Shown in pieces: positions 23,961 to 35,566 of a stretch of 60,000 nt of DNA. The stretch's first letter is position 1. Each line of letters opens with the position of its first letter. Source of the stretch: Cryptomeria japonica (Eukaryota > Streptophyta > Pinopsida > Cupressales > Cupressaceae). Location of the stretch: positions 258,965,386-259,025,385 of the forward strand of contig NC_081406.1 of assembly GCF_030272615.1 (NCBI RefSeq), read 5' to 3'. The notes below the pieces were generated by a model that was given only the letters and a program-made list of their open reading frames with translations, was not told the origin of the DNA and did no database searches. The position numbers and the translations under genes are program-made.

Positions 23961-25246
23961 TTTAATATGAATGTACTAAAATATGTTTATGGGTATTAGT
24001 CCTATTGGTTAGTACTGACAAGGTACTTTGCAAGATTCAATAAAGTAATAAGACTTTCCATGCAATAGAAATTTAAATCATTGACTTAAACTTGGTAATG
24101 TATATGGGAATAGAGAATCAATGACTTAAATTTATTGATGTCCAACAAAGAGGAAAAGGGAACTTTTTTACCCTTGATATGTGAGCATGGAAAATAGTTT
24201 GTTGCACAAAAGATTGTAATGAAAAAATGATTCAACATAGAGCTTAGATGACCAAATAACTGCATAGGCACACTTAGGTTGAAGTATGACAAGCAAGAGA
24301 CTAAAACACATGTTTGAGTCCAACTATGAGGAAAAAAGAACTTGTTTACCTTTTATATGTGAGCATTGAAAATAATTTTCTGGATAGAATATTGTGAAAA
24401 ATCTTTGATTCAACATAGAATCAGATGTGTTAGTCACAATAATAACTTGAGAAGTTAGTCTAGAATAGTCTAGGATTGTCACAAGAGAATAAATTTGGGT
24501 TGGGGGGAAATGTTAATGGCATCCTAGGAAGGAAAATATTTCTTTTTGGAAACAAATTAAGTACAATTAACTAGGGGATGGAATGACTCCCAATGAAGCA
24601 AAGATAATTTATTTATTTATTAATATTGGCATGTTCATTTTATCTTTGCTTCATTTCTCTTACTTTTTGTGTTTTAGTCTAAGATTGTAGAAACGAAAAT
24701 CCTCAAACACCTACAAAAAAATGTAATCCTACATGCTTTAATTTAGTGTTAAGAACAATCTAAAAAATATGTTGCACAAGTCTTTTGATACTTCCATATA
24801 ATAGGTTCTCCATTATCATATTTTTATGACATTCAATTGGCCAATTTAATATAGTTGTGCTAAATAAAGTGTTTGAAGTTTAAATGATTCACCCTTTGAA
24901 TGATCTAATGCCTCACATGGAGTATACCTACTTAATTTTTATTGGGTTTTTAATTAGCACATCCAGTTAATGGTTATTGACATGGGTGGTTACGACTCCT
25001 TCCCGTATATAAAATATTATTTGGGTTCATATAATTCTTAATAAAAACCATAATATCCTAACATCCACAAATTTTTATTTTTGTTTGGATCAACCAAAGA
25101 AAGAAAAACCAAATATGAACATGAAAACGTATTTTGCAAGTGTTGTATTTTATAAAATATAAATTCTTTTAAAAAGTATATATAATTATATATTATATTT
25201 TATAATTTAAAATGTCAACATAAATATAAAGTATAGATCTATCTTC
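23961..25246. other. Unassigned sequence with one diverged duplication
   Basis: A ~180-bp segment near 24139 (GTCCAACAAAGAGGAAAAGG ... TATGTGAGCATGGAAAATA) recurs diverged at 24317 (GTCCAACTATGAGG ... TATGTGAGCATTGAAAATA). The rest is AT-rich without recognisable genes or LTR ends. Confidence 0.5.
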
Positions 25247-26030
25247 ATGTATATTTATATCTCATTATCTCTAAATCTCACTTATTCACTCCATCTCTCC
25301 CTCCATTTGTCTTACTCTCTCTATCACGTTCTATCTATATCTATCTCTATCTCCATCTTCACATCTCCATCTCTTTCCCTATCAATCTCTCTTTTTATAT
25401 GTTCCTCTATCTTTATATATATTCCTCTATACATGATTAATCTACTTCTATGTCTCTTCCTCTATCGCCCTCTTGAAGTATCTTTCCCTTTCTCTACTTT
25501 TATCTCTTTATTTACTCCATCTTTATATATCTTTTGCTCACTCCCCACATCCTTCTCTATAGTGCCTTTATATATCTCTATATCTTCCTCTTTTTCTCTC
25601 TCCCTCTCTATATATCCCTATCTATAATCTCTATCTCTCTTTCTCACTCTCTTGCACTATCTATATATCTCTATCTATCGATATTTCTCTTCCTTTATAT
25701 CTCTCTATCTCTTCCTTTTTTTATCTCTCTTTACCCCTCTCTATCCATTTTTCTCCATCTCTTCATATATTTATCTTTGTATTTACCTCTCTCTTTCTCT
25801 ATATCTATTCACCTCCCTCTCCCTTTATCTTCATTTTTTATCTCTATCTTCCTCTCTCCTTTTCAATATCTAGATATGTCTACCTCTTTCTATCCATCCT
25901 TGTCCTTTAGTTTTTCTCCCTCTCACTTCATACTCCTTAATATCTATATCTCTATTTATGTTCTTTTCCTTTAGTTCTTTTCCCTCTCTTTAGTTCTTCA
26001 TCTCTCTTCACCCTTATATATCTCCTAATT
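25247..26030. repeat. Pyrimidine-rich simple-sequence block (TCTATC-like)
   Basis: Almost 800 bp of the + strand are dominated by TCTCTATCT/CTTCCTCT phrases. The open frames crossing it give Ser/Leu/Ile/Tyr-rich strings typical of CT-rich DNA and are not genes. It borders the palindromic satellite directly. Confidence 0.9.
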
Positions 26031-26039
26031 TGAAAATTA

Positions 26040-28218
26040 GTATATATGGTCTCCTAAGGGGTTATATCATGTCCTAAGGGGTCATAGAACATCATATGAC
26101 CCCTTAGGACACAATATGACCCCTAACGACACCATATGGTCTCCTAAGGGCTCATATGGTGTCATAAGGGGTCATAAAACACCATATGATCCCTTAAGAC
26201 ACAATAAGACCTCTAATGACACCATATGGTGTCCTAAGGGGTCATAAGACACCAAATGACCCCTTAGGATGCCATACAACCCCTAATGACACAATGTGGC
26301 ATCCTAAAGGGTCATATGGTGTCCTAAGGGGTCATAGGACACCATATGACCCCTTAGGACACCATATGACCCATAGCACCATATAGTGTCCCAAGGGGTC
26401 ATATGGTGTCTTAAGGGGTCAAAGAATGTCATATGACCAATTAGGACACAATACGACCCATGATGACACCTAAGGGGTCATATAGTGTCATAAGGGGTCA
26501 TAGGAAACCATATGACTCCTTATAACACCATACGATCCCTTATGATACCATATGGTGTCTTAAGGGGTCATATAATACCATATGACCCCTTATAACACAA
26601 GAAGACCCATAATGACACTATATGGTGTCCTTAAGGGTCATATGGTGTCAGGAGACACCATATGACCCCTTAGGACACAATATGACCCCTGACGATACCT
26701 AAGGGGTCATATGGTGTCCTAAGGGGTTATATGATGTCCTAGGAACCTTTAGGACATACTATGACCCCTTAGCACACCATACAACCCCTAATTACACCAT
26801 ATGGTGTCCTAAGGGGTCGTAGGACACCATATGACCTATTAGGACACAATATGACCCCTAACAACACCTAAGGGGTCATAGGACACCATATGACCCCTAA
26901 TGACACTATATGGTGGTTTAAGGGGTCATATTGTGTCCTAAGGGTTCATATGAGACCATATGACCTGTAACGACACAAAATGACACCTAACGATACCTAA
27001 AGGGTCATATGGTGTTCTAAGGGGTCATAGGACACCATATGACCCCTTAGCACACCATACAAACCCTAATGACACCATATGATGCATACTAATACTATAT
27101 GGTGTCCCAAGGGGTCATAGGACACCATATGACCCCTTAGGAGACCATATGACCCATAACAACATAATATGGTGTCCTAGAGGGTCATAGAACACCATAT
27201 AACCCCTTAGAACACCATACAACCCATAATGATGTCATTTAGTGTCTCAAAGGGTCATAAGACACAATATTACCCCTTAGGACATAATATGACCCCTAAC
27301 GGCGTCATATAGTGTCCCAATGGGTCATAGAACACCATATGACCCCTTAGGACACCATACGACATCATACCACACTTTACGACACCATATGGTGTCCTAA
27401 GGGGTCATATGGTATCCTAAGGGGTCATATAACACCATATGACCCCTTAGAACACAAGAAGACCCATAACGACACAAGATGGTGTCCTAAGGGGTCATAT
27501 GGTGTCATGAGACACCATATGACCCTTTAGGAAACAATATGACCCCTAACGATACCTAATGGGTCATATGGTGTCCTAAGGGGTTATATGATGTCCTACG
27601 AACCTTTAGGACACAATAAGACCCCTTAGCACACCATACAACCCCTAATGACACCATATGGTGTCTTAAGGGGTCGTTAGGCATCATCTAACCCGTTAGG
27701 ACACAATATGACCCCTAACAACACCTAAGGGGTCATATAACACTACATGACCCCTTATAACACAAGAAGACCCATAACAACATGATATGGTCTCCTAAGG
27801 GGTCATATGGTGTCAAGAGATACCATATGACCCCTTAGGACAAAATATGACCCCTAACGATACCGAAGGGGTCATATGGTGTCCTAAGGGGTTATATGAT
27901 GTCTTAGGAACCTTTAGGACACAATATGATCCCTTAGCACACCATACAACCCCTAACAAAACCATATGGTGTCCTAAGGGGTTGTAGGACACCATATGAC
28001 CCGTTAGGACACAATATGACCCCTAACAACACCTAAGGGGTCATATTGTGTCGTAAGGGGTCATAGGACACCATATGACCCCTAACGACCCTATATGGTG
28101 TCTTAAGGGGTCATATTATGTCCTAAGGGGTCATAGGACACCATATGACCCCTAACGACACAAAATGACACCTAACAATACCTAAGGGGTCATATGGTGT
28201 TTTAAGGGGTCATAGGAC
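26040..28218. repeat. Bidirectional 20-bp palindromic satellite, left part
   Basis: The DNA is made of a 20-bp monomer ATGACCCCTTAGGACACCAT (F) and its reverse complement (R), joined in mixed order. F-F and R-R joints create CATATG, and the F-R joint is the perfect 18-bp palindrome GGACACCATATGGTGTCC. Degenerate monomers such as ATACGACCCATAACGACACC are interspersed. A marker variant, GAACCTTTAGG, at 26743, 27600 and 27908 shows an ~857-bp higher-order spacing plus a shorter 308-bp step. The array is cut at 28218 by a Copia element and resumes at 35567. Confidence 0.95.
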
Positions 28219-29682
28219 TGATAACTCAAATGATGAACAGTGAGTACCAAACCAGTACTAAGAGGGGGGGGTGAATTAGTACAGGCACAAAAACTTTTCC
28301 TGAACTAGTTTGACTGCAGACTGTGAACTACTAGCAATCACTAACACCGGCCCGAACTAGATTAGCTTACTATACAACCTACTTCCACATTTCCACTTTT
28401 TCCTTATGCATGAATAGATAATCTATCATTAGAGATAAAATGATTTACTACTAAACAGGAAATAACAAAACATCACATGAAAGAGGTATCACACATGACA
28501 CACATATTTTTCACGTGGAAACCCAACTGGGAAAAACCATGGTGGGGATGGATACCCACAAGCTATTTTTGAACTCTTTATAAGTTCACTCTGTTAGGAG
28601 CCAAGTCCGGTTAGAGACTGTTACAACAGGTTTTGTTAGGAATCGATCCTGTTAGGGATCACCCAGTTAAGGGATGGCTAGAATACCCGGTTAAGTGTTA
28701 AACCCTGTTAGAGGTTACCTTGCTAAAGGATTTTGTAAACTCAATGGCTTTGAGTCACCCTATTAAAGGATTTGCAGCAAGTTGATTAAAGCTACCCTGT
28801 TAAGGGATTTTCCAACTGTTGAAGTGGTTAGAGATCAACAGGTATCACAATGATCTGGTAATAGCACTCAATGCCAATGCAGATTCGCTTTAGTTTCTTC
28901 CTTCTGCACACACACTATGCAAGTATCAATCCTCTCAACTGGTCTGACAAGAAACACATATCTCTGCACTTAGATACACACACAACATTTTCCAACAACC
29001 TCAGCATGAAGCACAACATCGACCTTATAGAAAATAGATAGGTTGGTAGCAAAAACCCTAAACCCTAATCCTTTAGGTTGAGCACTTTAGGCGGTTCAAT
29101 CCTGACCATTGAACACTTTGCATTTGAATACAACGGTCTTGAACAGATCTCAAGACAATCTCCATTGTTCATTCTTCATCGCTTAATGGAGGTGATAACC
29201 CATCACGCATTCTCCACCATTTGCAGAGACTTCGCACATTCCCGAGGTAGATAGGATCAATCCCCTTCATGGAAGATCCTTCACGTGCACAAGGCTGATG
29301 TGGTAACATGATCTGATCTCTATCATAATGCTAACTCATCACATCATGTCATTGGTTGAGTCACACAGGCTCAAGACACTCTAACCGGAAACCCCGAGGC
29401 TAAGATTGCCAACCGATAGTCTTACCATATTAAACCTTAATAGAAAACATTCCATATGCCAGTTCACATTTCATCATATCGGTTCACCTGAACAAGCATA
29501 GCACTTCTCCTTCTGCACATATACTAGTTCACAACATTATACCGGTTCACTTTGCCAGTTGCTTAACTGGTAGTTGCCTAACTGGTTCACTCTTCAGCAT
29601 ATTGCTAGTTCACTCTCCAACATATTGACATCAATGACAACATAATATCATCATGTCAACATACTCTGCACAAATGCCAATA
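28219..29682 (-). repeat. 3' LTR of the Copia element, 1464 bp
   Basis: In + reading it starts TGATAACTCAAATGATG and ends ACAAATGCCAATA; the expected terminal CA is changed to TA, whereas the other LTR retains CA. Compared with the right LTR it lacks ~55 bp after AGATTA (near 28365) and carries ~40 extra bp near 29490. It contains AAACCCTAAACCCTAA at 29051-29068 and a minus-strand TATAAGG at 29029-29023. Confidence 0.9.
29023..29068 (-). promoter_or_regulatory. LTR promoter region: telo-box-like repeat plus TATAAGG
   Basis: In the direction of transcription (leftwards), TTAGGGTTTAGGGTTTTTGC lies 20-25 bp ahead of TATAAGG. The first contains two plant telomere-type units, known as telo-box elements when found in promoters. 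The right LTR keeps the same pair near 34960-35000. Function is inferred from spacing only. Confidence 0.45.
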
Positions 29683-29695
29683 ACCTCTGCCTTTG
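29683..29695 (-). promoter_or_regulatory. Polypurine tract of the Copia element
   Basis: On the minus strand CAAAGGCAGAGGT directly precedes the 3' LTR. A second purine run, CAAAGGGGGAGAA, sits at about 29802-29790, further upstream on the minus strand and just beyond the pol end, as in several plant Copia families. Confidence 0.6.
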
Positions 29696-29929
29696 GCATT
29701 GATGGCAATATACAAAGATGTCTCTCTTTCTATATCACATCTTCTCCTTAATACTACAGATATCTTCTCCTCTATCATCATATTCTCCCCCTTTGACAAT
29801 AATGCCAAAGTGAAGGCACGAGCTTCCCCGTTCCACTATGCTACTCCCCCTGAGGAGTAGCATCCTTCAACACATCAATCTTGAAAAGATATAGCAAAGT
29901 AAGATCTGACTGATGTGGAGCACAAACCT

Positions 29930-30295
29930 TTAGTTTACCTCTTGAAGGGGCAACACCCCTAATTCACCTCTCAAATAGGTAAATGTAGCCTTTGGTAGAG
30001 GCTTGGTGAATATGTCTGCTAACTGCTCCTTAGTGGAAACATGTTCCAATACCACCTCTTTGTTCTGAACCTTTTCCCTCAAGAAATGATACTTGAGTTC
30101 AACGTGCTTGGTTCTAGAATGTAAAACTAGATTCTTGGAAATGTTAATTACACTTGTATTGTCACAAAATATACTTACCGATTCAGATACAAGAACTTTG
30201 AAGCCATTCAATACATGCTTCAACCAAATAGTCTAGGTGCAGTTCATAAAAGCTGCAACATACTCCGCTTCTGTTGTAGACTGAGAGATACAACT
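29930..30295 (-). pseudogene. Copia RNase H, C-terminal part
   Basis: After the stop at 30296 the frame gives SCISQSTTEAEYVA (catalytic Glu), a stop at 30233, then the remainder with SIFCDNTSVINISKN (catalytic Asp) and RTKHVELKYHFLREKV, ending LADIFTKPLPK and a short tail. These are standard for plant Copia RNase H. Confidence 0.93.
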
Positions 30296-31480
30296 CTACT
30301 TTTTACTCATCCATGAGACTAGTCTACCACCAAGAAAGAATGCACCATCGGTTGTGCTCTTCTGGTCATCCACATTACCAGCCCAGTCAGCATTTGTAAA
30401 CACTTTCAGGTTAAAATCATTATTGTATGGATACCATAATCCATAGTCAATAGTTCCCTTCAGATATCTAAGAATCCACTTGACTGCTACCAGGTGAGAT
30501 TCTCTTGGGCTTTTTTGAAACTGAGCGGTAATACCCATTGCATGTGCAATGTCCGGTCTGCTATGCACTACATAATGCAACTTACCAATCATTGATTGAT
30601 ATTCCTTCTCATTTACCAATGCTGACTCATCTTCTTTTGATAGTTTACAACCAGTCACCATTGGTATACTAACCAGTTTACTATATTCCATGCCAAAGGT
30701 CTTCAACACCTCTTTGACATACTTGGACTGAGTAATAAAGATTCCATCTTTTATTTGTTGAATCTGCAGTCCAATAAAGAACTTAATCTCCCCTATGAGT
30801 GACATTTCAAACTCGTTTTTCATCTCATCAGCAAATTCATGACTCATCTTGTCATCACCACCAAAGATTATGTCATCAACAAATACTTCACAGATCAGAA
30901 TCTGATCTCCTTTTGATTTCAAGTAGATATTGCCATCTGCACTTGTTCTTTCAAATCCAATCTTCACAAGATGGGAGTGCAAGCGTTCATACCATGCTCT
31001 TGGTGCCTGCTTTAGTCCATATAAGGCTTTATGTAGCCTGCACACCATGTCACTATCCTCAGATAGGGAAAACCCATCTGGTTGCTCTATATATACCTCC
31101 TCTTCAAGTATTCCATTTAGAAATGCAAATTTTACATCCATTTGGTATACCTTGAATCCTTTAAAAGCTGCATATGCAAAAAGCATACAAACTCCTTCCA
31201 ATCTTGCTACTGGAGCAAAGGTTTCTCCATAGTCTTCTCCTTGTTCTTGGGCATACCCTTTACATACTAGTATGGCTTTGTTCCTTACCACTGTGCCATC
31301 CTCATTTAGCTTATTTCTAAAAACCCATTTGGTTCCAATGACATTTTTATGCTCTGGTCTGGGTACTAAAGACCATGTACCATTCTTCTCTATCTGATCA
31401 AGTTCCTCTTCCATTGCCTTGATCCAGTCTTCATCTTTATGTGCCTCTTTGAATGATTTAGGCTCAAATTCAGAGATCAT
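30296..31480 (-). pseudogene. Copia reverse transcriptase domain (394-codon open stretch)
   Basis: This is the longest open stretch of the window. It begins in [18 protein letters not shown], continues [39 protein letters not shown] (catalytic Asp), [15 protein letters not shown] and the catalytic box [11 protein letters not shown]. After RT come [20 protein letters not shown] and the start of RNase H ([15 protein letters not shown]). All palm acidic residues are present. The stop at 30296 follows SWMSKK. Confidence 0.95.
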
Positions 31481-31540
31481 ACATGAGTTTTCTCTGACCT
31501 TTCTTCTTGTAAGAATTCCTGCATCTTTGTCTCCTATGAT

Positions 31541-32700
31541 CTACTTTGGATCATGATTGAGTTTGACATACCTAGGTATGTTCTTAACAGCTTCCTCTTG
31601 CTTTTCTTCTTCATCCTCATCTTCATCAGCATCAGCATCTGTCGGTGTAGGAGCATTGTTACTGGTGCTTGGCTTTTTTGTAACCGGTTCCCAGAAGGTA
31701 ACTACCGGTTCATCTCCTACTTGCTCACTGCCAGTTTCCTCAGATTTCTCAGAGGTTTCATCAACTCTAACATTGATGCTTTCAACAATTCTCTGAGTCC
31801 TATTGTTGAAGCATTTGAGAGCTTTTCTCTTGGTGGAATATCCTAGGAATATTCCCTCATCACATTTTGCATCGAACTTGCTCTGATGTTCACTCCTCTT
31901 GATATAACATTTGCTACCAAATACTCTAAAGTAGCTTACCACTAGTGTCTTACCGGTCCAATACTCATAAGGATTCTTATCCTTTCCTTTCTTGATGAGT
32001 ACCCAGTTCATTGTGTAGACTGCAGTGCTCACTACTTCTCTCCAAAAGGTGTGAGCAACCTTTCCTTGGATCAACATAGTTCTAGCCGCTTAAACCACAG
32101 TCTGGTTGTTCCTCTCTGCTAACCCATTTTGCTGTGGAGTCTAGGGGGCAAACAGTTGCCTCTTGATGCCATTTTCTTCACAATATTTGTTGAATTCATC
32201 GGAAGTGAATTCCCCTCCTTGATCAGTTCTAAGGCATTTGATTCTTCTACCACTTTCCTTTTCTACCAGTGCTCTAAAAGATTTGAACTTTCCAAAGGCT
32301 TCAGACTTGTCCTTCAAGAATGTGACCCACATCATTCTTGAGCAATCATCTGTAAGAATCATAAAATACCTATCTCCCTGCACACTCCTAGTTTTCATAG
32401 GACTGCACAAATCAGTATGCACAAGATCAAGTATATTGTCTGCAGTGAAAGCTTTACCTTTGAAAGTTGAGGAAGACATTTTCCCCAGTTGACACTCTCT
32501 GCACAAAGGATTTTCTGGTTTTCTCAGCACCGTCAATCCTCTAACTGCCTTGATCTTACTGGCCTTCATAATGTTATCAAAGTTTGCATGGCAGAGTCTC
32601 CTATGCCATATCAAGCTATCATCAAACTTAGCCATAAGACATGTACTTATATTTGCATTCAATTCAAATAAGTTACCTTTGGTTTGCATACTGGTGGCCA
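31541..32700 (-). pseudogene. Copia integrase domain
   Basis: The HHCC zinc-binding region reads WHRRLCHANFDNIMK and NPLCRECQLGK. The catalytic core carries DLVHTDLCSPM (first Asp), CLRTDQGGEFTSDEF (second Asp) and, after a stop at 32141, TPQQNGLAERNN (catalytic Glu). Thus all three acidic residues are encoded. FRVFGSKCYIKR and DEGIFLGYSTKRKALKCFN are the usual C-terminal motifs. Stops at 32141 and 32090 break the core; 31541 lies in the linker to RT. Confidence 0.92.
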
Positions 32701-32728
32701 TCAGTTCACCATTCTTTCCTTTGATTTT

Positions 32729-33100
32729 TCACACTCCATTCTTGAATTCCAGAGTGAGTCCACTATCATTTAGCTGGGCAACACTCAATAGATTGTGTCT
32801 GAGACCTTCCACCCAATACACATTTTTAGCACTACTCTTCCCATTCAAAGAGATGGACCCTCTTCCTTTGACCATACAAGGTGCATCATTACCAAAATGA
32901 ACCACACCACCATTATACTCTTCCAGAGATATAAACTTGCTCCGGTCACTAGTCATATGGTGAGAACAACCACAGTCAATAATCCATTCATTGGAATTAT
33001 CAAAGTGGGAGACAAGATCCTTCTTGTCTGACACATCCTCCTTGACTGCAACAAACACAATATATTCATTTTCTTCATCTTCTGATTCCTCATCTGTGAC
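32729..33100 (-). pseudogene. Copia aspartic protease domain, altered active site
   Basis: WIIDCGCSHHMTSDRSKF appears where Copia proteases have DSGxSxHM; the Ser next to the catalytic Asp is Cys here. Downstream GKSSAKNVYWVEGLRHNLLS is the standard C-terminal part. A TGA at 32729 closes the open stretch. Confidence 0.9.
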
Positions 33101-33238
33101 ACCTTCATCAACTGCTACAAAACAGTTTCTCTGGTTTCCTCCTTTGAATTTCTTGAACCTTTTCGGTTTCTCCTTATTGTCACCATTAGGATAGTTTATA
33201 GCAATGTGTCCTATCCTGTTACAAGAAAAGCATTTCAA

Positions 33239-34039
33239 AGGGAGCTTACCTCTTTATTTTATGGTTCCCTTAGGAAGTCTCTTGGCAAGAAGAGCTTCAA
33301 ATTCCATTAGAATCTCCTCATCATCCATTTCTCTGCTTTGTCTTGGTTCACCATTGATGCTTGCTTCTTTTCCTTTTCTGGATGGTGCAGCAGATGCTCT
33401 AAAAGCTGATTTAGTCTTTGGAATACTGCCATCAAAATAATTTAGATCATAGGCTGTTAATTTTGCAATGATGGAGTCCAAGGATACCTTAGTCTTATCT
33501 ATTGACCTCAACTCCTAAATAGCAGCAACCCTTATTGCATAGACCAATAATAAGGACCTCAAGACTTTACTAATAACAATAGAATCTTCCATTTTCCTTC
33601 CTGCACTCTTGATGTCTCCAACAATAGTCTTGATTCTTATTCCATATTGTTTAATGGTCTCACCTTCAACCATCCACATGTCTTCAAACTTCCCTCTAAG
33701 GCTTTCTTCCTTACCTTGTTTTACATGCTCATCACCGCCATAGATATTCTCAAGAGTATCCCATACTTCTTTGGGATTATCTTTATCGTGGACATCAATA
33801 AACTTAATGTCAGATAAGCTACTGATTAGGGCTTCCATGACTTGCCCATTCTCCTATATCTCTCTCTTTTGATCATCGGTGAGAGTACTGGTAGGAATAA
33901 CATAAGCATTCTCAACATAGCTCCAATGTTGAGCACCCATGCTTCTGATGTATATCTTCATTCTGTCCTTCCATATTTTGAAGTTGTCTCTATTGAACTT
34001 TGGACCTTCCCTCTTCATCATTACAAAAGGATATTTCAC
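33239..34039 (-). pseudogene. Copia Gag domain with defective zinc knuckle
   Basis: The frame opens MKYPFVMMKREGPKFNRDNF and continues with FKIWKDRMKIYIRS, NPKEVWDTLENIYGG and LRGKFEDMWMVEGETIKQY, the usual UBN2/retrotran_gag pattern of Copia Gag. The knuckle, just downstream of 33238, reads CFSCNRIGHIAINY; the last Cys of CX2CX4HX4C is replaced by Tyr. Stops at 33854, 33515 and 33254 divide it. Confidence 0.9.
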
Positions 34040-34078
34040 TCAAGCAGTTAAGATTAGAACATAGGGGACCTGGAGGGG

Positions 34079-34090
34079 GCTCTGATACCA
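34079..34090 (-). promoter_or_regulatory. Primer binding site, initiator tRNA-Met type, Copia element
   Basis: GCTCTGATACCA is the reverse complement of TGGTATCAGAGC. Two bases (AT) separate it from the 5' LTR start at 34093, the usual Copia spacing. Confidence 0.95.
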
Positions 34091-34092
34091 AT

Positions 34093-35566
34093 TGATAACT
34101 CAAATGATGAATAGTGAGTACCAAACTGGTACTGCGAGGGGGGGGGTGAATCAGTACAGGCACAAAAAATTTTCTTGAACCGGTTTGACTGCAGCCTGTG
34201 AACTACTGGCAATCACTAACATCGGTCCGGACCAGATTACTACTGGTTAAATATAGTGCAATTGTGAAAGACATGAACTGGTCAATATTCTTAGCTTACC
34301 ATACAACCTACTTCCACATTTCCACTTTGTCCTTATGCATAAACAAATAATCTATTATCAGAGATACAATGATTTACTACTAAACAGGAAATAACAAAAC
34401 ATCACATGAAAGAGGAATCACATATGGCACACATATTTTTCACATGGAAACCCAACTGGGAAAAACCATGGTGGGGATGGATACCCACAAGCTATTTTTG
34501 AACTCTTTAGAAGTTTGTTCTGTTAGGAGCGAAGTCCGGTTAGAGACTATTACAACAGGTTCTGTTAGGAACTGATCTTGTTAGGGATCACCCAGTTAAG
34601 GGATGGCTAGAATACCCGGTTAAGGGTTAAACCCTATTAGAGGTTACCTTGCTAAAGGATTTTGTAAACTCAATGGCTTTGAGTCACCCTGTTAAAGGAT
34701 TTACAAGAAGCTGATTAAAGTTACCCTGTTAAGGGATTTTCCAACTTTTGAAGTGGTTAGAGATCAACAAGTATCATAATGATCTAGTAATAGAACTCAA
34801 TGCCAATGCAGATCTGCTTTAGTTTCTTCCTTTTGCACACACACTATGCAGGTATCAATCCTCTCAACTGGTCTGGCAAGAAACACATATCTCTGCACTT
34901 AGATACACACACAACATTTGCTAACAACCTCAGCATGAAACACAACATTGACCTTATAGAAAACAGATAGGTCGGTAGCAAAAACCCTAAACCCTAATCA
35001 TTTAGGTTGAGCACTTTAGGCGGTTCAATCCCGACCATTGAACACTTTGCATTTGAATACAACGGTCTTGAATAGATCTCAAGACAGTCTCCATCATTCA
35101 TTCTTCACCGCTTCATGGAGGCGATAACCCATCACGCGTTCTCCACCGTTTGCAGAGACTTCGTACATTCCCGAGGTAGATAGGATCAATCCCCTTCATG
35201 CAAGATCCTTCACGTGCACGAGGCTGGCATGGCAACATGATGTGATCTCTATCATAATGCTAACTCATCGCATAATGTCATCGGTTGAGTCACACATGCT
35301 CAAGACACTCTAACTGGAAACCCCGAGGCTAAGACTTCCAACCGGTAGTCTTACCATATTAAACCTTAATAGAAAACATTCCATATGTCAGTTCACATTT
35401 TATCATACCGGTTCACAACATTGTACCAATTCACTTTGCTAGTTGCTTAACCGGTAATTGCCTAATCGGTTCACTCTTCAGCATATTGTCGGTTCACTCT
35501 CCAACATATTGACATCAATGACAACATAATATCATCATGTCAACATACTTTGCACAAATGCCAACA
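34093..35566 (-). repeat. 5' LTR of the Copia element, 1474 bp
   Basis: In + reading it starts TGATAACTCAAATGATG and ends ACAAATGCCAACA, with intact TG...CA. It matches 28219-29682 with scattered, mainly C/T and G/A, differences and two larger indels. The run GCGAGGGGGGGGTGAAT lies 40-60 bp inside. Confidence 0.93.

Larger units (their letters stand above)
29930..34039 (-). pseudogene. Copia gag-pol polyprotein, one frame with nine in-frame stops
   Basis: From 34039 down to the terminal stop at 29930 one minus-strand frame carries the whole polyprotein (~1370 codons) with no frameshift. Internal stops are at 33854, 33515, 33254, 32729, 32141, 32090, 31541, 30296 and 30233 (lowest coordinate of each): six TAG, two TAA, one TGA. 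Domains in order: Gag, CCHC knuckle, protease, integrase, RT and RNase H. Several TAG stops fall where related proteins usually have Gln, as expected from C-to-T change at CAG. The entire length matches an ordinary plant Copia polyprotein, so no large deletion is apparent. Confidence 0.95.
28219..35566 (-). mobile_element. Complete Ty1/Copia retrotransposon, minus strand, target duplication AGGAC
   Basis: Two LTRs of 1464 and 1474 bp flank a single gag-pol region. The primer site matches initiator tRNA-Met. AGGAC is duplicated at 28214-28218 and 35567-35571, and is part of the satellite monomer it entered. Domain order gag, protease, integrase, RT, RNase H identifies Copia. Long LTRs, a G-run with GTGAAT near the LTR end and a second CAAAGGGGGAGAA purine block downstream of pol resemble the SIRE/Maximus kind, but the lineage call is tentative. 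LTR differences of very roughly one in ten bases, mostly transitions, suggest an old insertion. Confidence 0.95.

Noticed and set aside
25247-25974. 126- and 146-codon open frames, Ser/Leu/Ile/Tyr-rich, hydrophobic
   Set aside because: They come from a pyrimidine-rich simple-sequence block that lacks stops by composition. No start context or domain is present.
27813-27995. Small open frames in the palindromic satellite (also 35887-36078)
   Set aside because: They encode the repeated monomer on one strand or the other; the similarity between strands comes from the palindromes.
29051-29068. Interstitial telomere array
   Set aside because: Only two telomere-type units are present and they recur at the same place in both LTRs, so they belong to the LTR promoter region.
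30799-33440. Plus-strand open frames of 60-118 codons opposite the Copia pol
   Set aside because: They are antisense shadows of a conserved pol frame and carry no motif of their own.
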